Source: Owenia fusiformis
Lineage: Eukaryota; Annelida; Polychaeta; Sabellida; Oweniidae
Assembly: GCA_903813345.2 (NCBI GenBank)
Contig: CAIIXF020000009.1
Location: 21,417,759-21,481,758, forward strand
Length of the DNA stretch: 64,000 bases
Direction of reading: 5' to 3'
How positions within the stretch are numbered: position 1 is the stretch's first letter; each line of letters starts with the position of its first letter. This document shows, in pieces, positions 38,201 to 47,800 of the stretch. A program made the translations under genes and the position numbers. The notes under the pieces were generated by a model. It worked only from the letters and a program-made list of their open reading frames with translations, searched no databases and was not told the origin of the DNA.

Positions 38201-38249
38201 ACTGGGTGTTGTAGGTCAACCTACGACGGAAAGTAAGTCGCTGTACCAT
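26223..38249 (-). CDS. RPL34: 60S ribosomal protein L34 (eL34), 5 coding exons, 114 aa
   Basis: Coding exons: 38249-38185, 35570-35557 (14 nt), 32847-32768, 31930-31827, 26304-26223, all GT..AG, 345 nt in phase. The protein begins MVQRLTFRRRLTYNTQSNRR and has KITKTPGGKLVYLYKKK, SKRHKSVSRTYGGSRC and a C-terminus RAFLIEEQKIVARVLKAQKE, matching eL34 throughout; human RPL34 is 117 aa. The paired cysteines C44/C47 and C81/C84 fit the family's zinc-binding CxxC motifs. It is a cytosolic large-subunit protein. The coding start lies 5 nt after an acceptor (GATTTTCAG), so a noncoding first exon must exist upstream; a donor-like GTAAGC at 38604 follows TTCCGGTTCCT and could end it. All four introns carry copies of a C/D-box snoRNA-like sequence, and the introns are enlarged by transposons. 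Divergent from VTI1A. Confidence 0.95.
27141..30305. mobile_element. 3.2-kb element with inverted ends and arrays of CTACCGTAAAA
   Basis: The left end TGCATACCTGCCAACCTA is repeated inverted at the right end (30288-30305). Inside each end is an array of 9-15 bp motifs: CTACCGTAAA/CCGTATTTTT on the left (27158-27440) and CTACCGCAAAA/TACCGTAAAA on the right (29690-30285), dozens of copies in all. The centre (27.45-29.68 kb) is AT-rich with no convincing ORF. No target duplication could be assigned. It fills over half of the last RPL34 intron. Confidence 0.65.
30487..30597 (-). ncRNA. Degenerate fourth copy of the RPL34 intronic snoRNA
   Basis: Aligns along its length with the three intact copies (GTACTTCA end, AAAAGATAAATAATCA, ATCATTATCATAAGTACACA end on the + strand), but the C box is disrupted by an insertion (ATGATAATGATA), the D box reads GTGA instead of CTGA, and an AGACATTGTTAA segment is duplicated inside. 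Probably a pseudogene. It sits in the last RPL34 intron between two transposons. Confidence 0.55.
30651..31729 (+). mobile_element. Mariner-type foldback element with transposase C-terminal remnant
   Basis: Ends CGAGGGGTGATCAGGAATTT and its inverse, flanked by TA (30649-30650, 31730-31731). The inverted arms run about 400 bp each, far longer than usual mariner TIRs, and include transposase coding sequence: on the + strand APYSPDLADCDFYLFPTVKT (the PDL..CD catalytic end of mariner transposases) at about 31164-31223, then in the right arm FQDWVKRHNKCLQSTGNYFE (31288-31347), also present antisense in the left arm. A 24-bp direct duplication (TGTACCACACGCACCGTATT) precedes it. Stops interrupt the frame; nonautonomous. 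Confidence 0.85.
32638..32718 (-). ncRNA. C/D-box snoRNA-like gene in RPL34 intron 3 (copy C)
   Basis: On the minus strand: terminal stem TGTGTAC (32718-32712) pairing with GTACACA (32644-32638), C box ATGATGA (32709-32703) and D box CTGA (32649-32646), 81 nt in all. A C'-like AATGATG follows TTGGTTC, and the D-box-proximal segment is TATCTTTTCCACAGCGCT. It is in the sense orientation of its host, as expected for intronic snoRNAs. Target not identified. Confidence 0.75.
32930..33009 (-). ncRNA. C/D-box snoRNA-like gene in RPL34 intron 2 (copy B)
   Basis: Same family as copies at 32638 and 35835: stem TGTGTAC/GTACACA, C box ATGATGA (33000-32994), D box CTGA (32941-32938), 80 nt. Its 3' end is 82 nt upstream of the acceptor at 32848, the spacing usual for intron-processed C/D snoRNAs. 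The internal variable segment is AACTGTGA. A transposon end (33012) abuts its 5' side. Confidence 0.75.
33012..35390. mobile_element. 2.4-kb element with CAGTGGAGACGATTAGG inverted ends
   Basis: The left end CAGTGGAGACGATTAGGCCG is inverted at the right end (35368-35390, one or two mismatches). No matching target duplication was found and the interior holds no recognisable transposase, only AT-rich DNA and an unrelated CACTCCTCAAAAAAAGTTAA motif at 33396 that looks like one end of a Tc1-like element. Lies in RPL34 intron 2, directly next to the snoRNA copy. Confidence 0.6.
35557..35570 (-). other. RPL34: 14-nt microexon of RPL34
   Basis: The exon AACCAAAACTCCAG is bounded by AAACAG and GTAATC. 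It completes the codon ATA and adds T-K-T-P and the first base of G, giving RKITKTPGGKLVYLY, which matches the conserved R-I/V-x-K/R-T-P-G-G-K segment of eL34. Skipping it would shift the frame, so it should be constitutive. The polypyrimidine tract is weak. Confidence 0.85.
35835..35915 (-). ncRNA. C/D-box snoRNA-like gene in RPL34 intron 1 (copy A)
   Basis: Same family as 32638 and 32930: stem TGTGTAC/GTACACA, C box ATGATGA (35906-35900), D box CTGA (35846-35843), 81 nt, sense to RPL34. Conserved internal pairing GAAAAGAT/ATCTTTTC is present. It lies about 260 nt upstream of the microexon acceptor. Confidence 0.75.
36808..37656. mobile_element. 849-bp nonautonomous hAT element
   Basis: Ends TAGGGCCGGAACGATTAGTC and, inverted, TAGGGCCAGAACCAACTATG, of the form common in hAT elements. 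A perfect 8-bp duplication, GCATAAAC, flanks it (36800-36807, 37657-37664). Subterminal CTAGTTG/GTCGACT motifs recur at both ends. No transposase. Lies in RPL34 intron 1. Confidence 0.8.
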
Positions 38250-38254
38250 GTTGA

Positions 38255-38834
38255 CTGAAAATCAAGATTGTTTTCTTTGAAACCAAAACACAATTGATAT
38301 GAAAAACATACAATAGCATTATATAGGTAATAAAATGAGCTATACTCTGGAATGTTATCTTTACAAGCCAAGCAAGAATTGAAATAAAAATTATCAGAAT
38401 TAGAATATTTAGATACGAAGAAAACCATGTCAAATTAATCAAACGAGTGAAATAACAACACCAGCGGATTAGAAATGGTTTCAGTAAATTTATTTAATGT
38501 CATGCTTCAAGATCTATCGTTATATCTAAGAGGATTTGTTCGATTTTGATGGAAATTTCACGGGAAAGTTCACCTTTTTTAACCAAATTGAAAAGGAGGC
38601 TTACAGGAACCGGAACTTAGATCCAAACAATTTGGCCTTTCTAGCAGGGTTTGAAATTATCCTGTTGCATAATATCTGATTTATAAGTGTTTCATCCCGT
38701 TTTCAGTATTCCAAATACAAGGATACGTATTATACTAAGTTTATTCTAACATATCATAGATAAATTTGACATTAAATATCCACCAATAAATTGGACACAA
38801 CGTTTTGTAACCCAAGTAGGAGAGCAAAGCCAAA
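38255..38834. promoter_or_regulatory. Divergent promoter region between RPL34 and VTI1A
   Basis: About 0.6 kb separate the RPL34 first coding exon from the VTI1A start. An ETS-like CCGGAA is at 38610-38615, and the VTI1A ATG sits in a YY1-type CCAAAATGGC. On the minus strand TTCCGGTTCCT followed by GTAAGC (donor at 38604) could be a short pyrimidine-rich first exon of RPL34. No TATA box was seen. Promoter position is inferred from the gene arrangement. Confidence 0.4.
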
Positions 38835-41800
38835 ATGGCAAATTTGATGGATTCGTATGAACAACAATATTCCACTTTATCTGCAGAAATCACATCTAAG
38901 ATAGGACGTATCCCAAATTTAACCGGCGGTTAGTATACAATATTATCCAAACAATAATTACCCAATGTATGCGAGCTAAATTCACATTAATCAAAAGGCT
39001 AACAGTAGATCTCTTCTCAAAATATTTTTCTGTGATGTGAAAAAAAGAAAAATCATCATAATCATTAGAATAGATCTAGATTCCGGCAAGATTCTTTCGT
39101 AGAAGGATCAGTAGCTCAATAGATATTTCTCAAGAAGATCCTGAGACAACAAATCTTTTTCCAGGCTCCTGCACTAAATGCAATCTACAACTGATTCGGT
39201 TCTTTGATTCAGTTCTCTGCGCATATTTTCTGCGCGTCTCAAATGTGATTGGTCGATTTAATATGATACTTGTGCAATGGTCATCGAAAAAAACACAATA
39301 GAAATTACCAAGGGGACATTAGGTTCCAAGTTAAGGCCCTTATGCCCCTCTATGTCATAGGAGACGGGTTACCTGGAAAGGAAGATAGATATCATTATCT
39401 CTTATCTTAACAAGTTTAGATAAGAGATATTATCCTACACTTAGTGTACTAAATGTATAATAACATGAAAAAATAAATTTGATATTTATTGGTAAAATGA
39501 ATATCCGGAGGATATCGTTACAATATACTCCAGGAGGAGGATATCGTGACGATATACTCCGGAAAACCCAATATGCGGAGGATATTGTGACGATATACTC
39601 CGCTTGTTGATTTCCCACCAAATTGACTCTATTAGGCATGAAATTCATTTTACAATGATATTATAAATTCAGTACACTCCTTGTAAGTGTAGGATAATAA
39701 GAACATCCTATGATTTTTTCAGGATATCATTTTAATCTACTCGGTGATATTGATATATGCACTCATTCGCTTCACTCTCTTGTGCAGATATCAATATCAC
39801 CTCGTAGATAAAAATGATATTCCTCAAAATCAAATGACTTTAGATTTGACATTTGACCTTCAAATTTGACTTTAGATTTGACATTTGACCTTCAATGACC
39901 TTCTCAAGGTCAAAAAAGGTCAAAAAGGTCTGTTTTCAACTTGCTTCAAATTGACTAAATTTTTTTTTCAAAATCATCTACGTGTTCTCAGAAATTCAAA
40001 TCTGACTTAAGATTTGACTTAAGATTTGACATTTGACCTTCAATGACCTTCTCAAGGTCAAAAAAAGGTCTGTTTTCAACTTGCTTCAAATTGACTAAAT
40101 TTTTTTTTCAAAATCATCTACGTGTTCTCAGAAATTCAAATCTGACTTAAGATTTGACTTAAGATTTGACATTTGACCTTCAATGACCTTCTCAAGGTCA
40201 AAAAAGGTCAAAAAGGTCTTTTTTCAACTTGCTTCAAATTGACTAAATTTTTTTTTCAAAATCATCTACATGTTCCCAGAAATTCAAATCTGACTTTAGA
40301 TTTGACTTTAGATTTGACATTTGACCTTCAATGACCTTCTCAAGGTCAAAAAAGGTCAAAAAGGTCTTTTTTCAACTTGCTTCAAATTGACTAATTTTTA
40401 TTTTCAAAATCATCTACATGTTCTCAGAAATTCAAATCTGACTTTAGATTTGACATTTGACCTTTAATGACCTTCTCAAGGTCAAAAAAGGTCAAAAAGG
40501 TTTGTTTTCAACTTGCTTCAAATTGACCAAATTTTTTTTTCAAAATAATCTACATCTTTTCAGAAGTTCAAATTTGACTTTACAAGTTCTCAGAAGTTCA
40601 AATCTGACTTTAGATTTGACATTTGACCTTCAATGACCTTCTCAAGGTCAAAAAGGTCTTTTTTCAACTTGCTTCAAATTGACTAAAAACTTTTTCCAAA
40701 ATCATCTACGTGTTCTCAGAAGTTCAAATCTGACTTTAGATTTGACTTAAGATTTGACATTTGACCTTCAATGACCTAACTAGGTGGTGACATTTTGTCA
40801 TGTTAATGCCTTGTCTATATCTGCCTTTGTCTTGACTGTGGTAGATTTTAAGCAACTACCTTGGATCATGGGTGTACATGTAAGGATTATATGTCTGGTT
40901 TACAGCATTGATGTTAATGACTGAACTCATGGAATGATGTTCTAATAGAAAGGTATCATGGAAAACACCTTTTAATTTTGCGCATGCATGGAAATGAACC
41001 GAATCAGTTACAGAACCAAACTGAATTAGTTGCATGTAGATTGCCCTTACTCGCTCATGTTTGTCCAAATATCATTGAAATCTGACGTCACATTTCTTAA
41101 ATCACTGAGGCATCATTTAGAGATAGACAAGAGCCCGCCCTTAAAGTATCACTATTTTGGCCTTTTGTAAATTTTTGGACCCGCCACTTAGTTATACAAA
41201 TTAAAGTATGTTCAGTAAAAGATTATCTGTCCAATATAAGAAAAGAGATATCACTTTTTGTGATTTTATAACATGGGGTCTATGGGGAATCTCCCCGATC
41301 TAGTAGTCACATTTTCAAAAAAAATTAATTTATCAAAGTTAATAAACACTTTTTAAAACCACATTTCTAGATGTAATTTTATTTGGAAGAATTTAAACAT
41401 TTCCCCCTCCATTTATGTACTTTGAGTCTTAAAGCCAATAAAGGGTTACGATAAGCTTCCCATATAAAACCAATATGGCAGCTCAAGGCTTGTGTACTGG
41501 ATCAGTCTATTTTTAAGAAATGAAGGGAGTTTTGTGAATTCCAGTTTATTGAAATCGTCTTGAAGATTGTCCACTCCATAGATCTGATTCTTTCTTTATT
41601 TTAACCCAAATCATACTTTGCATGAAGGGGCATGGCTTCAGCAAAATGTGAGACAATTTTTAACATGTCTGCAATAGAATTTGTTTTGTCATGGTAAATA
41701 CAATAATGTTTTCACTGCTTCACTTCACCATCATCACTAACTTTATTATTGTTTCCAGCTGACAAACAAGCATCAATCAGAAATGTCGATCGTCTCATGG

Positions 41801-44800
41801 ATGAAACAAAGGAACTGGTAAGTTTTAACAATTTTGTAATATTAATAAGATTATTGTATAACAGAGTTACTTGCCATTACCTTTTTATTGTAAACCAAAA
41901 TAATAATGTGGGATAGTAATTTAAAAACCTCTCGATTTTGCTTAAAGTTGAAAAATTAGCAGAACACAAAGTCACTTTCAAGCACTTTAGAGGTTGAAAT
42001 TAGAGATTACAAGATATAGGTCCATATCCCGAGAAAATATTTTCATCTTTCTTAGGATGGATTCTGGTGCCAAAAACAGCCGATTCATACATACTACTAT
42101 ATATCAGGTGTCCCAAAAAATGAGCCACTTTTTGACAAGTATTAATTGGCAACTGGTGAACTTGTTACAAAGTAGCCCAAGAGGATTGTTAGAAAGGTAC
42201 AAACATGAATATGTAAGAGATTGGTCTCATAATATGCGACATGCGTGTCTTTTTGAATTGAAGACAGTGTATCAAAATAACCAATATCAATGTAAAAGTC
42301 ACTTATTAATCCATTTCCAAGCAAAAATACTTTTCCGTATTTATTCTAACAATATCACCTCCAATGAATTTTGAGAATGAATTGGATTTTGGACATTTGG
42401 GACGAATGAAAAGAATTAATCAGACATCACATGTCTCCCATTGAACGCAGTGAAGACTGATTGTGCGGAGACGATAGCTGGTACAAACACTATAGAGATC
42501 TCATATCAGAGCTCCGGTATGGGAGTTTTTGACATGCTATTTTGAATTTCTTAGTACTCACAGAATACTCACTTGATCTTGTTTATATTTCTACAACTTG
42601 CTAATGATACTCTTAGTCTACTTTGTACAAATATTCATCAGTTGTTGAGCTAATACTTTTCAAAAAGTGGCTCATTTTTTGGGACACCTAATATTACTAT
42701 ACTATATACTACTATATATACTCAGAATAGAAAAGCAAAAATTTCACCACCATTTTCGCAAAATGAAAACTGAATAAAACATCATTTATTCTAAAGGCTT
42801 AGAATACTTACTCAGACATGCATTCTCAGATTATTGGAAATATTATTGACCATTTTCTAATTATAGAAGGGTAGTGATGTGACTTTTTTCAAAAATAATC
42901 TTTAAATTTTAAAAATTTACTCAAAGATTATCAGCTACTCTAAGTAGCTAAGGAGTCTACAAGACCAGGTTTAGATCTTGGCAATGTCATTTACCTTTTC
43001 TTCATTTTTGAACCACAATACATTTTCTTGATCTCTTATGATACATAGTCATATTTATTACTTTCAAGAGTTTTGAAATATAGATAAAATTACTGTATAT
43101 CCTGTTAACTATAAATTTGCATCTTGAAACACAAGTAAGAGGTAGTGATGACATATCATTGGTGATTGGATGAAAACAAATTTCAGTCATTTACGAAATT
43201 CATAGAACTGCCCAGAGATTTATCTAAAATCTATCTGTACTATCATTATTAACACCTGTCATTTAACACATCCGTTAATATTATTTCCGCTACTTGTTTT
43301 TTACCATATGTATTGCAAGACCCCCAGAGGGTTGAAATAGTGTCAGTGCATGTTTCAAAGGTTTGCATGAGACTCCCATGTGGGGAGGGTAAGGACTATG
43401 ACATGCAGTATTGCCCCAGGGGGTAAGCATTATCTAAGCACAAATGCCAAAGGGAAGGGACCAAAAACTGTTGGTAACAACTTAAGTTCATTTACTTCAG
43501 AGTAAAATGTTTTATTTTCGATGTTTCGCTAATCATCCAACTAGCTTTATCAAGATTCAAATTGGAAGTATACAGACAGCCAGAGTGATGAATTTACGCA
43601 GAAATGTTAAGAAACTGTTTGGCGAAGAGCCTTTAGTTAAAATGTTTTAGGACCCTAGTCATGACATCTTAGCATTACAATATTTTACAAGCTAGTTTAA
43701 ATCCATCCTTGTTGTTTAGCACAAAGTATAGATTAAGAAGCTGGAACAGAATAGTTATGTTGACTCAACCATGCTTCAATCAGTATTGTACCACTTTTTT
43801 CATCATCACACCATCGGTGGGATATAGTCGTCCTGATCGTGGTCGTGGTCGTTATCGTTTCTGGAAAACTGCTCATCAGATTTTCTCCAAATTCGCATTC
43901 ATGATAGGGGATATCAAGTTCTAGAGCTGATTGACTTTTGGATGGCCATCTTGTTTTCTGGTGGCCATCTTGAATATTTGTTTAGGAAAATTTTGTCATC
44001 GCCATTTAAGGAAAAACGCTCATGAGATTTTCTTCAAATTCGCAAACATGATAGGGGATATCATGCTGATTAACTTTTGGGTGACCATCTTGTTTTCTGG
44101 TGGCCATTTTGAAGGTTTTTCGATAAATCTTATCACCATTTTAGGAAAACCACTCGTCAAGTTTTGTCCAAATTCTCACAAATGATAGAGGGTTGTCTCC
44201 ATATTTTCACACATGATAGGGGATATCAAGTTCTAGAGCTGATTAACTTTTGGCCAGCCATCTTTTTTCTGGTGGCCATTTTGAAGATTTTTTGATGGTG
44301 TGATCTCGTTCACGTCATGTGCCTTGTTTACATGTATACCTACATATCTCTAAGACATTTTTGAAAAACAGGTGTCAACTAAATCATATTTCGTAAGACA
44401 TCATGAAAATGGTTAATTGTTATCTCAAGATCATTTTTCTAAAATGTTTAAGCCAAGACGTCTTTGAATATTGCATGTCGTGAGTTCATTGCCAATCTAC
44501 CTTTAAGCTTTTTACATGTATAACCTTGACCTAACAGTTTAATCACTGAAATATGGTGTCTTGATTTAAAATATATTTATTTTGTACACCCCTGCCATAT
44601 CTAATAAGCTGGGATACATAAACTCCCAGGAATTATGTCCAAGGAGTGAGGAATTGGATTTGCATGTGGCTAAGAGTGGGATAGTTGACTTGATTTTTTT
44701 TGTCCCAGAACACCAAAGGTGTAGAGGTACCAAAAGTTCCACTTCGACAATGTATTATACATGTGTACATTTTTACCATTATATGATTCTAGTTGGAGCA

Positions 44801-47800
44801 GATGGATCTGGAAGTCAGGGAACTGCCATCAAGAGATAGACAAAAATACAGCACTCGATTGAAAAGCTATAAAACAGAACTTATCAAACTAGAAAAAGAT
44901 TTTGTAAGTACACAGTTTGTTGGCAAATCTTGAGTTTCTTGTCACCATCACATATTGCTATTGTCTCCAACTTTTTTTGGTGGCTGTCGGTGGTTGGTGT
45001 TCGACGCTTGGCATTTGTAACAAATGGCAGGTTCTGACACTTTGCATATTAATGCCTTATTTTTGTTTTTTCCTCTGAGTAATTTGTAATTCTGTAATCT
45101 GCAATCTTAAACTTTGTTAAAAGTATTTCAATCATATACCACTCTAGACATGTACATGTATGTATTCCAGAAAAAAGCTAGGATTGCATTTAGTGATGAA
45201 GTTCATATGCGGGATGAACTTCTTGGAGGAGATGACACTAACAATTCTGAGGACCAGGTTTGTTGTTTTGACTTATTCTTAACTATCCTTATGAACAAAA
45301 TTCATGATGATATATGGTCAGGAATGAAACTACCTTAATTGACCTCATTTATTTAATTTTTGCCTCACCTGGTTATGATCAAAATTAATTAATAAAATTA
45401 ATCGATTGATTAAATGTTCTGAGAACGTTATATATTATATAATTCATGTGCATAACTTAATATACTTTAATCAATTTGTTTGGATTCACAAAAGCTCAAA
45501 AATTTTGTGTTGAAGATATCAGATATCACTTCAGTGCCAATATCTGAAAAGGTTGCTGGCATCCTTGGTAAATTACAAGGTCAGCAATTTTGTATTGATC
45601 TATAAATCTTTTCATCAAAATTAAAGGAAAAGCCCCTTTGTTCAGCTTGGAATTGTTAAACACGCAAGAGCAGACTAGTGCCAACAACTGATAAGGTTTT
45701 GAGGCTGATGTGTAAATTACATGGTGACCATTTTGCTCATCAAAGTGTAATAAATTTATGACTGTGTGTCTTGTAGAAATTCTTATATCACGTTATCTGT
45801 GAGTGGTTATATTGATGACCTTGTGGTTTCAGAGGCAAAGGTTGCTAGACAACACTGAGCGACTGGAAAGATCTGGAAAGCGATTAGAGCAGGGATATAG
45901 AACAGCAATTGAGACAGGTTTGTTTGATTATAACTAGTTTCTCAGCCACTAACTCTATGTAGTACCTTGCATTCAATATACTGTACAGGACATGAACTTC
46001 TATTTCTACTAACTATGTAGTACATTGCATTCAATATAAAGGATATGAACTTTTATTTCCACTAACTCTATGTAGTACATTGCATTCAATATACAGGATA
46101 TGTACTTTTATTTCCACTAACTCAGTGTAGTACATTGCATTCAATTTTCAAGATTTGTGCCTATTTTCACTAACTCTACGTAGTACATTGTATTCAATAT
46201 ACAAGATATGTACTTTTATTTCCACTAACTCAGTGTAGTACATTGCATTCAATTTTCAAGATTTGTGCCTATTTTCACTAACTCTATGTAGTACATTGTA
46301 TTCAACATACAGGATATGTACCTATTTCCACTAACTCTATGTGGTACATTGTATTCAATATACAAGATATGTACTTTTATTTCCACTAACTCAGTGTAGT
46401 ACATTGCATTCAATTTTCAAAATTTGTGCCTATTTTCACTAACTCTATGCAGTACATTGTATTCAACATACAGGATATGTACCTATTTCCACTAACTCTA
46501 TGTAGTAAATTGTATTCAATATACAGGATATGAACTTTTATTTCCACTAACTCTATGTAGTACATTGTATTCAATATACAAGATATGTACTTTTATTTCC
46601 ACTAACTCAGTGTAGTACATTGCATTCAATTTTCAAGATTTGTGCCTATTTTCACTAACTCTATGTAGTAAATTGTATTCAATATACAGGATATGTACTT
46701 TTATTTCCACTAATTCTATGTAGTACATTGCATTCAATATACAGGATATGTGCCTATTTCCACTAACTCTATGTAGTAAATTGTATTCAATATACAGGAT
46801 ATGAACTTTTATTTCCACTTACTCTATGTAGTACATTGTATTCAATATACAAGATATGTACTTTTATTTCCACTAACTCAGTGTAGTACATTGCATTCAA
46901 TTTTCAAGATTTGTGCCTATTTTCACTAACTCTATGTAGTACATTGTATTCAACATACAGGATATGTGCCTATTTTCACTAACTCTATGTAGTAAATTGT
47001 ATTCAATATACAGGATATGTACTTTTATTTCCACTAATTCTATGTAGTACATTGCATTCAATATACAGGATATGTACTTTTATTTCCACTAACTCTATGT
47101 AGTACATTGCATTCAATATACAGGATATGTACTTTTATTTCCACTAACTCTATGTGATACATATACTTTCAGAACAAATAGGTAATCAGATCCTAGAAGA
47201 TCTTAGTTCACAACGTGAAACCATACAACGATCAAGAGAAAGGGTAAGACATTGAAACAGACTCACATAGCAATGCAATTCTGCAATCAAATCAGTATCA
47301 ATTATACTTGTATTACTTTCATGGTGTTATTGTTCTAACCATAAAACATATGTAGTTTGTACTCCATACCCTGTACTTAAAATTTTTCATCTATATTTTT
47401 TAATCATGCCTTGATCCAGCTTGAGGTGTTAATTAATTAGAGCTGATTTTGTTGTAGTACATGTACTTCTTAAAAAAATTCTGATATCACTTTCTCACAA
47501 AGAATTGCAGTTGTTGTAATCATTACCACAAAGAATTACAGATGCAGATGCGAGAAGGAATAATCTTGATTTACGTCATTACAAATTCAAAATTCAATGT
47601 GATATCATATTTGAAATCTAAATGTAAATTTACATCAAATGTCAGATTTGTTAAATTTATTCCGATCAAAATTCAATTTTATTTGTAATTTTTTTTATAT
47701 AAAAGTGCATATTACAATTTTTGATATAACATACTCCAGAGCATGTATATTTTGACAATATGCCCAATTTGGGGGACCATCTTTTCATATATTTGTCTGT

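Noticed and set aside
41994-42374. 126-codon ORF, the longest on the plus strand track of this region
   Set aside because: It crosses the boundary of a mariner-type MITE and has no transposase or other motif.
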